From positions 169,972-233,971 of the forward strand of contig PKFB01000033.1 in the NCBI GenBank assembly GCA_002919305.1: a DNA stretch of 64,000 bases, read 5' to 3'. Numbering within the stretch: the first letter of the stretch is position 1; every line of letters begins with the position of its first letter. The notes below the pieces were generated by a model, which was not told where the DNA came from, ran no database searches, and saw only the letters and a program-made list of their open reading frames with translations. This DNA comes from Actinomycetales bacterium (GTDB lineage Bacteria; Actinomycetota; Actinomycetes; Mycobacteriales; Micromonosporaceae). A program made the position numbers and the translations under genes. Below are positions 18,356 through 27,594 of the stretch, one piece after another.

Positions 18356-18996
18356 TGGCGATCGACGCGGATGCCCTGCGGCGGGCCATCGACGCCTACG
18401 CCGACGTCGTAGCCGAGCAACGGGACTACCTGGTGGATCTGGACCGGGCGATCGGCGACGCCGACCACGGAGTGAACCTGGACCGTGGCATGCGGGCGGC
18501 CCGGGAGGCGGCGGCATCGGGCAGTACGCCCGCCGAGGTGCTCAAAGGGGTGGCGACCGCGTTGATCTCCAAGGTGGGAGGCGCCGCCGGCCCGCTGTAC
18601 GGGACCGCTTTTCTGCGGGCCGCCACCGCGGTGACCGGGAAGCAGACCCTTGAGGCGACTGACGTGGTCGCGGCGTTACGGGCGGCCCGGGACGGCATCG
18701 TGGCCCGAGGCAAGGCCGAACTCGGTGACAAAACGATGGTGGACGCCTGGACCCCCGCGGTGGAGGCGGCTGAGCAGGCCGCGCAGCAGGGGGCAACGGT
18801 AGCGCAGATCCTCGCGGCGGCGGCCGACGCCGCTGAGCAGGGAATGCGCGACACCATCCCCATGGTCGCCCGCAAGGGCCGCGCCAGCTACCTCGGGGAG
18901 CGCAGCGCGGGGCACCAGGACCCGGGAGCCACCTCCACCGCGTTTCTGCTGCGGACCCTCGCCGACCGGGCGGCGGCCGAATGCCCTGCCCCCTGA
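18355..18996 (+). CDS. dhaL: Dihydroxyacetone kinase ADP-binding subunit DhaL
   Basis: 213-aa subunit that keeps a tightly bound ADP, re-phosphorylated by DhaM, and passes the phosphate to dihydroxyacetone on DhaK. The metal-binding motif LDRAIGDADHGVNLDRGM (three aspartates coordinating Mg) is near residue 30-45. VGGAAGPLYGTAFLRAA near 80 and the C-terminal GRASYLGERSAGHQDPGATSTAFLL complete the DhaL signature. It overlaps the dhaK stop by one base. A 141-base gap separates it from dhaM, in which no terminator is obvious, so one operon is likely. Confidence 0.96.
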   Translation: MAIDADALRRAIDAYADVVAEQRDYLVDLDRAIGDADHGVNLDRGMRAAREAAASGSTPAEVLKGVATALISKVGGAAGPLYGTAFLRAATAVTGKQTLEATDVVAALRAARDGIVARGKAELGDKTMVDAWTPAVEAAEQAAQQGATVAQILAAAADAAEQGMRDTIPMVARKGRASYLGERSAGHQDPGATSTAFLLRTLADRAAAECPAP

Positions 18997-19137
18997 CCGA
19001 CACCGGTGCCGAACCGTCGACCGGGGCGCCTGCCCGGGCGTCCCGACGCGCAGCAAGGCGAGGACGTCGGGGGATGACCGATAACACCGACGGCCCGGAG
19101 GATCCGGGACGCAGGTTGTGACGGGGAGGGGAACGGC

Positions 19138-21624
19138 GTGACGGTGGGTGTGGTGGTGGTGTCGCACAGCCGGCGGCTAGCCGAAGGCGTGTGCGAGGTC
19201 GCCGGACAGATGAGCCCGGATGTGCGCATCAGGGCCGCGGGCGGGACGGACGAGGACGGTATCGGCACCAGCGTGGACCGCGCGTCGGCGGCCCTGGCGG
19301 AGGCCGACACCGGTGACGGAGTCGTCGTGCTGTATGACCTGGGCAGCGCGTTGATGACGGCCGATCTGGTGCTGGAGCTGCTGCCCGACGCTCAGCGGGA
19401 GCGGATCCGTGTGGTCGACGCGCCCCTGGTGGAGGGAGCCCTGGCCGCGGCCGTGGCCGCCCAGCAAGGCGCCGATGTGGACCAGGTCGCCGCAGCGGCC
19501 CGCAGCGCGCTCGCGGCACCCAGCACCGACACCGGTACGCCCGGTGTCAACGCCTCAGAGCCTGCCGCCGCAGCCATCGCCCCGCCCCAGGTGGGACAGG
19601 ACACCGCCGAGCCGGACACTACCGTCGTGGCGCGGACCGTCACCCTGCGTAACCCGCTGGGGCTGCATGCCCGACCAGCGGCGACCCTGGCGCGGTTGGT
19701 CACCGGTGGCGACACCACGGTGGAGGTGGGGCGTCCGGGGCAGCGCGGCGTAGACGTGCGCAGCGTCCTCGCCGTGGTCGCCCAGGGAATGCGGGGCGGA
19801 GAGCAGGTACAGCTGCGGGGCCGGGGGCCTCAGGCCGCCGAACTCGTCGAGCGGATCGCCAGCGCCATCGCCACCGGTTTTGGGGAGCTGCCTGAGGACC
19901 TGACGGCGGCGTCGGCCTCGACACCTGGGGAGCCGGCGTCCACCGGTGGCCCTGAGCCACGCGCCGGCGACCGGGTGACGCCAGAGGCTGGGGCGGCGAC
20001 GGGCACGCTGCAGGGAACAGGGGCCGTGGCGGGGGTCGCCGCTGGCCCGGCCCGATGGCTGCGGATGGCACCGGAGGAGCCGCCCGAGATCTCCACAGAC
20101 CAGGACGCGGCAGCCTCAGATCCCATGGTGCAGCAGCGGCTTTTACTGGCCGCCCTTGACCGGGTGGAGACCGCGCTCGCCGGCACGGTGGGCGCCAGCA
20201 TCGGGGACATCGCTGAGGCGCACCGGGCATTACTGTCCGACCCCATGCTGCGGGAGGAGGCGCTGCGGGACATCACCGCTGGGACACCAGCCGACCGGGC
20301 CTGGTGGAACGCGGTGACCCGGGCCCGGCAGTTGTTCGCCGCCGTCGACGACCCGGTCGTCAGGGAACGGGCGGCCGACATCGTGGACGTCGGTCGTCGT
20401 GTCCTTGCTGAGCTGCGCCCCGACGCCACGCCGCAGCTGATTGAGGACCGCGCCTTGATCCAGGGCAGCGTGGTACTTGCCGATGACGTGCTGCCTTCCC
20501 TGGTCGGTGAGCTGGCCGCCGCTGGCGCGGTCGGCTTGGTGCTGTCCGGGGGTGGCGCAACCTCCCACGCCGTGGTTGTCGCCAGGGGCCTGGAGTTGCC
20601 GACCATCATCGGGGTGGGGCCGGCCCTGCAGGAGGTGACGGACGGCACCACCGTGGTGATCGACGGCGAACGCGGGCTGCTGCGGATCGCGCCATCCGCC
20701 CAGGACGTCGCCGCCGCCCAGCGGGAGCGGGAACAGCGGGCCGCGCGACGACAGGAGCTGCGGGCGCACGCGCGTACCCCGGTGGTCCGCCGTGGCCAGC
20801 CGATCCGGGTGGAGGCCAATGTCGCTTCCGCCGCGGAGGCCACCGCGGCACTGGAGGCGGGGGCCGACGGCGTCGGGCTGCTGCGGACCGAAGTGGCCTT
20901 CCTGGACCGGCCACGGTTGCCAACGGAGGAGGAACAGGTCGAGCAGCTCACCGCCATCCTGCAGGTGCTGGCTGACCGTCCGGTGACCGTCCGGACCCTG
21001 GACGTGGGTGGGGACAAGCCGATGCGGGCGTTGCACCTGGACCCGCTGCGTCACGGGTTTCTGGGGCAGCGTGGGCTGCGGTACGGCCTGGAGCATCCTG
21101 AGCTGCTCCACACCCAGCTGCGCGCCATCCTCCGGGCCGCGGCCGGGAGGCACGCGCCGCTGGGGTTGATGGCCCCCATGGTCACCACGGTGGAGGAGAT
21201 CGAGGCTTTCCGGGCGGCGATTGACCGGGCGGTCCGGTCATTGCGGGAGGATCAGCTGGCGTACGCCCTCCCGACCGAGATCGGGGTGATGGTGGAGGTC
21301 CCCGCTGCGGCGCTCAACGCAGAACAGATCTGCTACCACGTGGACTTCGTCAGCGTGGGCAGCAATGACCTGGTGCAGTACCTGATGGCCGCTGAACGAG
21401 GTAACCCGGCGGTGGCGCATCTGTATCGACCCGATCATCCCGCGGTGTGGCGGACCCTGGAGCTGCTGGTGACGGCGGCGGCAGCGGTCGGGTGCCGGGT
21501 GGCGGTGTGTGGGGAGATGGCCGGTGACCCGGCGTTGGCGGTCCGCCTGGTCGACTTGGGGGTCACCGAACTGTCGATGGCCCCGGCCTCGATCCCTGAG
21601 GTGAAGGCGGCGCTGCGGGAGTGA
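19138..21624 (+). CDS. dhaM: DhaM-HPr-enzyme I fusion phosphotransferase
   Basis: 828-aa fusion. Residues 1 to about 130 are a mannose-type EIIA-like DhaM domain with the phospho-His in VVVVSHSRRLAEG (His10). After an Ala/Pro-rich linker comes HPr, with NPLGLHARPA (His177) in about 160-250. From about residue 290 there is a complete enzyme I: GGGATSHAVVVARGLELP (phospho-His at about 477), then the PEP-binding barrel with GLLRTEVAFLDRP, TLDVGGDKP, EIGVMVEVPAA, VGSNDLVQYLMAAERG and CGEMAGDP. E. coli DhaM has only a truncated EI, so this protein can in principle run the whole PEP-to-DhaL relay alone. GTG start after GGGAGGGG. Confidence 0.94.
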   Translation: MTVGVVVVSHSRRLAEGVCEVAGQMSPDVRIRAAGGTDEDGIGTSVDRASAALAEADTGDGVVVLYDLGSALMTADLVLELLPDAQRERIRVVDAPLVEGALAAAVAAQQGADVDQVAAAARSALAAPSTDTGTPGVNASEPAAAAIAPPQVGQDTAEPDTTVVARTVTLRNPLGLHARPAATLARLVTGGDTTVEVGRPGQRGVDVRSVLAVVAQGMRGGEQVQLRGRGPQAAELVERIASAIATGFGELPEDLTAASASTPGEPASTGGPEPRAGDRVTPEAGAATGTLQGTGAVAGVAAGPARWLRMAPEEPPEISTDQDAAASDPMVQQRLLLAALDRVETALAGTVGASIGDIAEAHRALLSDPMLREEALRDITAGTPADRAWWNAVTRARQLFAAVDDPVVRERAADIVDVGRRVLAELRPDATPQLIEDRALIQGSVVLADDVLPSLVGELAAAGAVGLVLSGGGATSHAVVVARGLELPTIIGVGPALQEVTDGTTVVIDGERGLLRIAPSAQDVAAAQREREQRAARRQELRAHARTPVVRRGQPIRVEANVASAAEATAALEAGADGVGLLRTEVAFLDRPRLPTEEEQVEQLTAILQVLADRPVTVRTLDVGGDKPMRALHLDPLRHGFLGQRGLRYGLEHPELLHTQLRAILRAAAGRHAPLGLMAPMVTTVEEIEAFRAAIDRAVRSLREDQLAYALPTEIGVMVEVPAAALNAEQICYHVDFVSVGSNDLVQYLMAAERGNPAVAHLYRPDHPAVWRTLELLVTAAAAVGCRVAVCGEMAGDPALAVRLVDLGVTELSMAPASIPEVKAALRE

Positions 21625-21715
21625 AGCGGGACTGAAACGGAATCATCACCCCGGCGGGCACCCTGCGGTGCCCCTTCAGAGGCCAGGACCAGGCCAGGGC
21701 TGAAATACTGCCGGG

Positions 21716-22594
21716 GTGGGCGAGCACACACGTACCCGCCGTCGTCGCCGTGACGCTGACAATATCCGGGTGTCGGTGGCCTCCGGTGTCGCGGAGCTGG
21801 TCCCTGACCGATTCCGGGCGCGGGCGATGACCCTTCTCCTGGACGGCACCGCACAGTCCTATGTGGATCTAGATGATCCGACATATTTGAGTTTTGAGTA
21901 TATGCGCCGGATCGGTCACGTCCTGGATCTTGCAGCGCCTCCCGGGCTGCCGTTGCGGGTCCTGCATCTGGGGGGTGGGGCCTGGACCCTGCCGCGGTAT
22001 GTGGCGGCGACCCGGCCCCGGTCGTCTCAGCAGGTGGTGGAGATCGACGCTGAACTGGTGGAGATGGTGCGCCACTATCTTCCGTTGCCGCGCGGCTCCG
22101 GTATCCGGGTGCGGGTGGGGGATGCGCGCCAGATGGCTTCCCAGTACCCCGACGCCCGTTTCGATGTGGTGGTCTCCGATGTGTTCGCTGGCGCGCGTAC
22201 CCCCGCCCACGTCACCTCTGTGGAGTTCATGACCGAGATCGCCCGGATCCTGCGCCCCGACGGGGTGTACACGGCCAACCTGGCTGACGGGTCAGGGCTC
22301 GCTTTCGCTCGTTCCCAGGTGGCCACGGTCCGCGCCGTATTCGACCAGGTGTGTGTGCTGGCCGACGGTGGTGTGCTCAAGGGGCGCCGGTTCGGCAACG
22401 TGGTGTTGGTGGCCAGCCGGCGGGCCCTGCCCATTGAAGAGCTGGCTCGGCGGCTGGCCGGTGACATTTTTCCCGGCCGGGTCGTGGCTGGTCAGGCCTT
22501 GACCGATTTCACCGCCGGGGCCCGTCCGGTTCTGGACACTCACGCGGTGGCCTCGCCACCGCCTCCCCCGACCGTCTACATCGGCGGGTGGTGA
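21716..22594 (+). CDS. Spermidine-synthase-like (fused-MFS type) methyltransferase-fold protein
   Basis: 292-aa Rossmann-fold protein. LRVLHLGGGAWTLPRYVAATRP (SAM/decarboxylated-SAM glycine-rich loop), QQVVEIDAELVEMVRHYLPLP (acidic ribose-binding residue), IRVRVGDARQMASQYPDARFDVVVSDVFAGARTPAHVTSVEFMTEI and ARILRPDGVYTANLADG follow the order of spermidine synthases. The gatekeeper region reads VVSDVFAG instead of the usual DxxDP, so aminopropyl transfer is doubtful. The N-terminal basic stretch is not a signal peptide. A GTG start with AATACT six bases upstream suggests a leaderless mRNA. It converges on the kinase gene. Confidence 0.75.
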   Translation: MGEHTRTRRRRRDADNIRVSVASGVAELVPDRFRARAMTLLLDGTAQSYVDLDDPTYLSFEYMRRIGHVLDLAAPPGLPLRVLHLGGGAWTLPRYVAATRPRSSQQVVEIDAELVEMVRHYLPLPRGSGIRVRVGDARQMASQYPDARFDVVVSDVFAGARTPAHVTSVEFMTEIARILRPDGVYTANLADGSGLAFARSQVATVRAVFDQVCVLADGGVLKGRRFGNVVLVASRRALPIEELARRLAGDIFPGRVVAGQALTDFTAGARPVLDTHAVASPPPPPTVYIGGW

Positions 22595-22637
22595 CGCTCA
22601 GGTTCGCGCGACATCGTGACGTCCGGGCACACGGCCG

Positions 22638-24080
22638 TCAGGCGGCGGTGGTGTCCACAGCCTGCGGTTTAAGGCGGGACGTGTCGCGTGAAACCACCGC
22701 CAGGCTGGCGTCACCGGCGTCGGTGGTGCGCGTCGATACCGCTGATGCGGCGGGCAGCCCAGGGGCGGGGGCGGTGGAGTTCGCCTCCTCGCCACCCCTG
22801 ATCACGCTGATCACGAACAGCATCAGCACCACGAGAACCACCAGCACCGCCACGACGATCGCCACCCGACGCGCGGTGCGTACCAGCCACGACTCCTGCG
22901 GTTTTGACGTCCCCTGCCGAGAGGTACGCGGGTACGCCGGGGGCGCCGTGATGCGGGGCAGCACGAGGGTGGCGTCAGCGTCTGCGGTGTGGGTGCTGGC
23001 GGTCTCGGCCTTAGCCCCCGAGGACGGGCGGGACGTCTCGTCGGGCGCGGCTCCTTGCGTGAGCGTGGCGCCTGTCGACAGGAGCCGGGTCGAATCGTCG
23101 GCCTCGCTTTTGGCGGTAGAGCTTTTATGAGCAGGGGTGGGTTTGGGTTTAGGCCCGGGTTTTTTGCCGCTGTGGGGTGGGGACAGCTTCGGGACCGTGG
23201 GGATCCGCAGGGTCCGGGCAGCCTCGGGAAGCTGGGGAGCCCGCACATCAGCCGCCTCATCGGGCGACCAGGCCACGGACCGCAGCAGCCGTTCGGCCTC
23301 GGTCAGCGTGATCCGTTCCCCCGGTTCCTTACGAAGCAACCCGTCCAGAGCCTTCTGTAACGGCCCGGCGTGGGCGGCGGGTTCCACGGGTTCTTCCAGC
23401 AACGCGTTGAGGGCGTCGCGAGGAGTGTCCCGGTCGAACGGGCCACGCCCCTCCACCGCGGTGTACAGCACGACCCCTAACGCCCACAGGTCGGCCGCGA
23501 GCCCAGGGTCCTGGCCGCGGGCCTGTTCCGGTGAGACCACGAGCGGTCCGCTGGGTTCCGCCCCGGTGGTGTTCAGCGTGGGATCCACAGGAGCGGTACC
23601 GAAGTCGGTGAGGACGACGCGTCCGTCAGGCTCCAGCATGATGTTGCTGGGCTTGACGTCACCATGGATGAGTCCGTCGCGATGAGCGGTACGGAGTGCG
23701 GCCAGCACCGCCAAGCCGATCTCTGCGGCCTGGCGTGGGCTGCGAGGCCCGTCGGATACCAGAACATCCCGTAAGGAGCGGCCTTCCAGCAGCTCCATGA
23801 CGATCCACGGCCGCTCGTCCTCCTCGATCACGTCGTACACCGTGATCACGCTGGGGTGGATCAGGCGGGCCACTGCCCGAACCTGTTGGGCGATGCGGCG
23901 CCGGTGTTCGACCTCGGTCGGATCGGGGGCGGGTGATGGCACGATCTCCTTGACCGCGACATCACGATTGAGCAGAGCATCATGACCACGCCAGACGCGC
24001 CCGGTCCTCCCTTGCCCCAATAGGGTGACAAGGCGGTAACGTCCAGCGAGAGGGGTGTCGGGTAGGTCATTGACAGCCAT
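22638..24080 (-). CDS. Membrane-anchored Ser/Thr protein kinase
   Basis: 480-aa PknB-like kinase. The catalytic domain (about 12-275) contains LGQGRTGRVWRG (P-loop), DVAVKEI (Lys), LIHGDVKPSNIML (catalytic loop), LTDFGTAP (metal-binding DFG) and VSPEQARGQDPGLAADLWALGVVLYTAVEGRGPF. The catalytic loop is HGD, not HRD, so it is a non-RD kinase. A Pro/Lys/Ser/Thr-rich juxtamembrane linker (about 290-400) leads to one membrane span VAIVVAVLVVLVVLMLFVISVI. The outer part is a short Ser/Ala/Thr-rich tail of about 55 aa with no recognisable sensor domain. A -10-like TAGCGT lies eight bases upstream of the ATG. Confidence 0.92.
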   Translation of the reverse strand: MAVNDLPDTPLAGRYRLVTLLGQGRTGRVWRGHDALLNRDVAVKEIVPSPAPDPTEVEHRRRIAQQVRAVARLIHPSVITVYDVIEEDERPWIVMELLEGRSLRDVLVSDGPRSPRQAAEIGLAVLAALRTAHRDGLIHGDVKPSNIMLEPDGRVVLTDFGTAPVDPTLNTTGAEPSGPLVVSPEQARGQDPGLAADLWALGVVLYTAVEGRGPFDRDTPRDALNALLEEPVEPAAHAGPLQKALDGLLRKEPGERITLTEAERLLRSVAWSPDEAADVRAPQLPEAARTLRIPTVPKLSPPHSGKKPGPKPKPTPAHKSSTAKSEADDSTRLLSTGATLTQGAAPDETSRPSSGAKAETASTHTADADATLVLPRITAPPAYPRTSRQGTSKPQESWLVRTARRVAIVVAVLVVLVVLMLFVISVIRGGEEANSTAPAPGLPAASAVSTRTTDAGDASLAVVSRDTSRLKPQAVDTTAA

Positions 24081-24182
24081 CGCTGTTCACGCTACCTGGC
24101 CGAGCCGGTTTGTGGATCGTGGAGGTTCACCTAGCGATCAAGAAGGACGCAGGGTGGTTGAACAGGGCCAGACCGACGGTTG

Positions 24183-25031
24183 TCAGGAGGTAACCGGGTG
24201 TCGTGGACCGGGGTGGCCAGGGGGAAGCGCGGTACGCATCACCCACCAACTCACCACCAAACAGGCGGCCACCAACGGCCAGCTGAGGGCGACCCGGGCA
24301 GCGCCGAGGGCGACTACTTGATCAGTGGCCCATAGCGGGAGGAACACCGCCAACCGCACGGCGTACTGACCGACCCACACCCAGCTGGCGCGGCTGTACG
24401 CCCGCAGCAGATCCGGGTCACGCCGCCACCGGGTGCGTTGCCCGAGCACCGTACCGACCACCACACCCAGCAACGGCCACCGCAGTAGGATGCTGACGCT
24501 CCACGCCAGGGCGCTGGCCAGGTTGCTCACGACCTGAAGCAGGAAGAAGTCGGCGGCCCGGCCGGTACGCAGCGCCACCAAGGCCGCCACGCAGACCCCC
24601 AGTAGGCCGAGTAGGGCGGCCCGTGGGCGGATACCACGGGCCAGTCTGATGAGGGTGACCAGGCCACCCACCGTGAGAGCTGCGGCCACACCCCACTCCA
24701 CCGATTCGTCGGCGAGCAGCCAGCCGGCGACGAACGCGACGGCGGGGGCGGTGGCGTCCAGGGCGCCTCGGCGGCCCCCGAGCAGCTGAACCAGCGACTC
24801 CTCACGGGCCGGATCGGTCGAGTGAGCGTTGTGTGGGGTGGAGGTGGGTGAGGGTGGCGATTCGGCGCGGGCGGCGGGCTCCTGGGCGGAGCGCTGGTCG
24901 GGGAGGCGCCGACCGCGTTGGCTGGTGACGTTGTGGCGGGGCGTGGTGGATCCATTGTTGGCGGATCCGGAAGCAAGGCGATCCGTGGTGCCGGACGGAG
25001 AAAGACCGTGCTCGGAAGTCGCGCCGCTCAT
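24183..25031 (-). CDS. DUF3159 integral membrane protein
   Basis: 282-aa membrane protein of the actinobacterial DUF3159 family. The first about 80 residues are hydrophilic and Ser/Pro/Arg-rich. The family core then begins ESLVQLLGGRRGALDATAPAVAFVAGWLLADESVEWGVAAAL, followed by several hydrophobic helices (GGLVTLIRLARGIRPRAALLGLLGVCVAALVAL; SWPLVAACLVVSWWVMRTAL) with RYSRASWVWVGQYAVRLAVFLPLWA between them. No catalytic residues are known for the family. The ATG is six bases after a TAGGCT -10 box, embedded in a sequence that also resembles an iron-regulator box. Confidence 0.85.
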   Translation of the reverse strand: MSGATSEHGLSPSGTTDRLASGSANNGSTTPRHNVTSQRGRRLPDQRSAQEPAARAESPPSPTSTPHNAHSTDPAREESLVQLLGGRRGALDATAPAVAFVAGWLLADESVEWGVAAALTVGGLVTLIRLARGIRPRAALLGLLGVCVAALVALRTGRAADFFLLQVVSNLASALAWSVSILLRWPLLGVVVGTVLGQRTRWRRDPDLLRAYSRASWVWVGQYAVRLAVFLPLWATDQVVALGAARVALSWPLVAACLVVSWWVMRTALPPGHPGPRHPVTS

Positions 25032-25049
25032 TAGGTAAGCCTAACTATC
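25031..25049. promoter_or_regulatory. Leaderless promoter with iron-box-like palindrome
   Basis: TTAGGTAAGCCTAACTATC overlaps the start of the DUF3159 gene. On the minus strand it provides TAGGCT-N6-ATG, the local leaderless pattern. By eye it also matches 14 of 19 positions of the DtxR/IdeR-type iron box. The two readings overlap, so the iron box may be coincidental. Confidence 0.4.
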
Positions 25050-25214
25050 GATCCTGCAAGCTGTTGATGAAGATTCGGCCCGCGGTGTGGCCGAGAAACC
25101 TCCAGGAACGCGCGCCCGGAAGAGGTGATCATTTATCCGGCCGGTGCGGCGGTGTCGGCGGATGGTGGTGAGCGGTAGCCGGGCAGCCTGATACCCGCCC
25201 GCACCGGCTCTCAA

Positions 25215-25433
25215 TCAGCCCGGAGGGTGTTGGCGGTCCGAGCCGGGGCGGCCGGTGAGGAAACGGCGAGCTGCCTCGTCTCGCAGATCGGCGTCCAGGA
25301 CGCGCGCTGTCGCCGCCTGCCGCGCGTACCCCTGAGTGGTCAGGGCCTGGACGCCGCCGTGCCTGACAGTTGAGACCGGCCTGGGTGGGGCGGCCCCAGC
25401 AGGAGCGGATTCCACATTCATGGATTCGACCAT
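25215..25433 (-). CDS. Possible small hypothetical protein
   Basis: A 72-aa frame starting MVESMNVESAPAGAAPPRPVSTVRHGG and ending LDADLRDEAARRFLTGRPGSDRQHPPG. A plausible minus-strand promoter precedes it: TTGATG, 16 bases, CATACT (near 25485 to 25456). There is no strong ribosome-binding site and no recognised family; ATG 25421 is an alternative start. It lies in a gene-poor stretch, so it could equally be chance. Low confidence. Confidence 0.25.
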   Translation of the reverse strand: MVESMNVESAPAGAAPPRPVSTVRHGGVQALTTQGYARQAATARVLDADLRDEAARRFLTGRPGSDRQHPPG

Positions 25434-26429
25434 AACGGTCACTGATCTTTGACAGTATGTTTTCTGATCTTTCGACATCAACCGTGTGTTCATCAACTAC
25501 GGTGACAGGCGGCGCGGTCGGCAGTTTACGCAAGGTGTTGTGCCCTGACGTGGGTAATACGCTGTCCACTGCTCTGTGATGCGGAAATCAGGGCACCGGG
25601 TATGGAGACGGGGCAGCCGGCAGGGCAGAAGAACCCGGTGGTGTTGCGCAGAGTTCAAAGCGTGGCTCAGCGCCGTGATCGGTGCCGTGGGTGAGGAACC
25701 AGCGGAGCGGACGCGGATCAGCGGCTGCTGAACAGGGGTGTCGACGAGGACGGCTGTGCCGATGGGGCACCACCCTACAGGAAACGTTCAATATTTGAAG
25801 CGGCGGCACATAGCCGAGGCAAGACAGGCGACAATGTAGCCGTAGGATTCTGCGCATGCACTGATCAGGCGTGGTCCATACCTATATCCTGTTCGCGTTT
25901 CTTTCTGGGGCGCGCTGGTATCGCTCTGACGGGCGTAATACTTGTCGGCTGAGTCTCCAATCTCATCGTCTCCCAAGGGAAAGAGGGAGCTCCGTGTTTT
26001 CAGGGAGCGGCGATTGAGTCTTCGTGATTTCACGTGATTCTGGATTCCGGCAAAACCGTGAGACTGTTAGCGTACGGCAACGCCGTAGACCCAACCGTGC
26101 GTATTACTCCTTAAGCCGTAGTCGGCTACGTGATCTTTACCGTGCCTATGTGGAAGTTGATCAGGACACCTTCGAAGGGCGTACCGAGAGTGGCTCACGC
26201 CCCAACGATGGCGGTGGGTCACGTCACAGGTGACGGTCCGTCCTCACGCGGGCGTCGAAGTGAGCAGGATCATCAGTTCTTGACAATTGCCAGAAGAATG
26301 TCAGGATTTGTAGGCAGATCGGTGGGGCGGCCAACACGCTGGCCATGGAGGCGGCTGGAAATAAAGATCAGGTAATCGTGGGCCACCTGATTATTCCGTT
26401 TTCTGATCAATGGGTATCCTGGGCACGAT
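25434..26429. other. Gene-poor region, about 1 kb
   Basis: No gene is supported here. Short frames (for example 25588-25857 minus and 26024-26233 plus) have arbitrary, Arg/Ser-rich translations and no ribosome-binding sites. The base composition is lower in GC than the neighbours, especially 25780-26110. A candidate promoter for the following gene is TTGACA (26280-26285), 16 bases, CAGGAT (26302-26307). It may be an old insertion or deletion site, but no repeats or transposase remnants were recognised. Confidence 0.4.
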
Positions 26430-27428
26430 ATGGGAGCGCGAGGTAGACACCGCGCTGATGCTGCGGATGATGACAGCAGTCTCCGCCAGGAGATCCTCCA
26501 GGCAATAGCGATCTACAGCGCCTGGGCACAAGATCTCAATCGCAGGACGCAGCCTCTTCCTGTTCAATCCGCTGCGTCTGACGCTCCGGAATCTGTAGAG
26601 AACGGCGAATCAATCGATGACGCCGCCGCCTCCGAGCCGACCTCCCCGCCTCCTGACACGGCGTCCTCATCGGTTTCCCACAGCGTGGAGCAGTCCGCAG
26701 CCCCGGTAACCGAGGACAGCTCAACCCGCGATCCCTCACCCGCTGAGCAGCCTGAGGACCACCCGGGGAAGAAGGACTCCTCACCCTCCAGGGCGCCGGG
26801 TTCGAAAAGACCGAGGAACACGTTCTGGAGGCGATGCCGGTGGCCGCTCCTGATAGCCGTTGTGTCGGCCCTCATGGTCACCAGCGCCGTCTTCATACTG
26901 CGGCCCTCCGGCCGCGACGCATCGGTCGAGCAAGCCGCTTCCTCGGAGACCCCAACCGGTCAGGCGGACCCTGACGCGTCCGCCTCTGTGCCTCTGCACG
27001 CCGCTCCGACCCGCGGGGAGGGGCACCGATCACCGCCGCCTGAGGAGCAGCGTTCGGCGCCGCCGGCCACTGATCCCGATAACTCCTTTACGGAGCCGAC
27101 CACCACACCTGGCGACGCCATCGTCGTTCCCGGCGCTCCGACCGCCGATCCCTACCGGGGGCACCCGAACCCTGAGGCGGTCTTCGGAAGAATCCTTCTA
27201 GGCCCTATCGACCCGGTGGGCTACTGCGCGCGGGAGGGAGCTGAAGCCGGGCTGCGACGTCCTGCCAGCGGCCCGCGGGCCGCGATAGACAACTGGGAGT
27301 GTCGCGGCGGCACCGCAGGGGACCACTTGATCGTGATCGATGATCTATGCCGTTGGCAGTATGGTCCGGCCGCTATGGGGGCCTTCTACAACCCGGATGA
27401 CGCTTTTTCCTGGCGTTGCTATCGGTGA
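26430..27428 (+). CDS. Membrane-anchored protein with C-terminal Cys/Trp-rich domain
   Basis: 332-aa single-pass protein. Residues 1 to about 130 are hydrophilic, acidic and Ser/Pro-rich. A basic patch (KRPRNTFWRRCR) precedes one membrane helix WPLLIAVVSALMVTSAVFIL near 138-157. A long disordered Pro/Thr/Ser linker follows. The last about 70 residues form a compact domain, YCAREGAEAGLRRP...DNWECRG...IVIDDLCRWQYGPAAMGAFYNPDDAFSWRCYR, with four cysteines probably making disulfides outside the cell. I have seen C-terminal CRWQYG domains of this kind on many actinobacterial surface and kinase proteins; their ligand is unknown. It is followed by a LacI regulator on the same strand. Confidence 0.7.
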   Translation: MGARGRHRADAADDDSSLRQEILQAIAIYSAWAQDLNRRTQPLPVQSAASDAPESVENGESIDDAAASEPTSPPPDTASSSVSHSVEQSAAPVTEDSSTRDPSPAEQPEDHPGKKDSSPSRAPGSKRPRNTFWRRCRWPLLIAVVSALMVTSAVFILRPSGRDASVEQAASSETPTGQADPDASASVPLHAAPTRGEGHRSPPPEEQRSAPPATDPDNSFTEPTTTPGDAIVVPGAPTADPYRGHPNPEAVFGRILLGPIDPVGYCAREGAEAGLRRPASGPRAAIDNWECRGGTAGDHLIVIDDLCRWQYGPAAMGAFYNPDDAFSWRCYR

Positions 27429-27594
27429 TCCGTATCAGATGGAAACTGCCCGATAGTACTCGATCGGATGGTTCTTCGTGCTCATGCCGGACGGTTGGAG
27501 ACAAGCCGCTATCCTCCTTTCATAAGCGGACTGAGGTGCTGGGGGCCAGGCCGGCACGTTCTCAGCCGCCAGCCGGTGCCGGGGTGATGAGTTG

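Noticed and set aside
21850..22594. Calling the spermidine-synthase-like protein a true SpeE
   Set aside because: The gatekeeper motif expected for aminopropyl transfer is not intact, and no speD-like gene is nearby.
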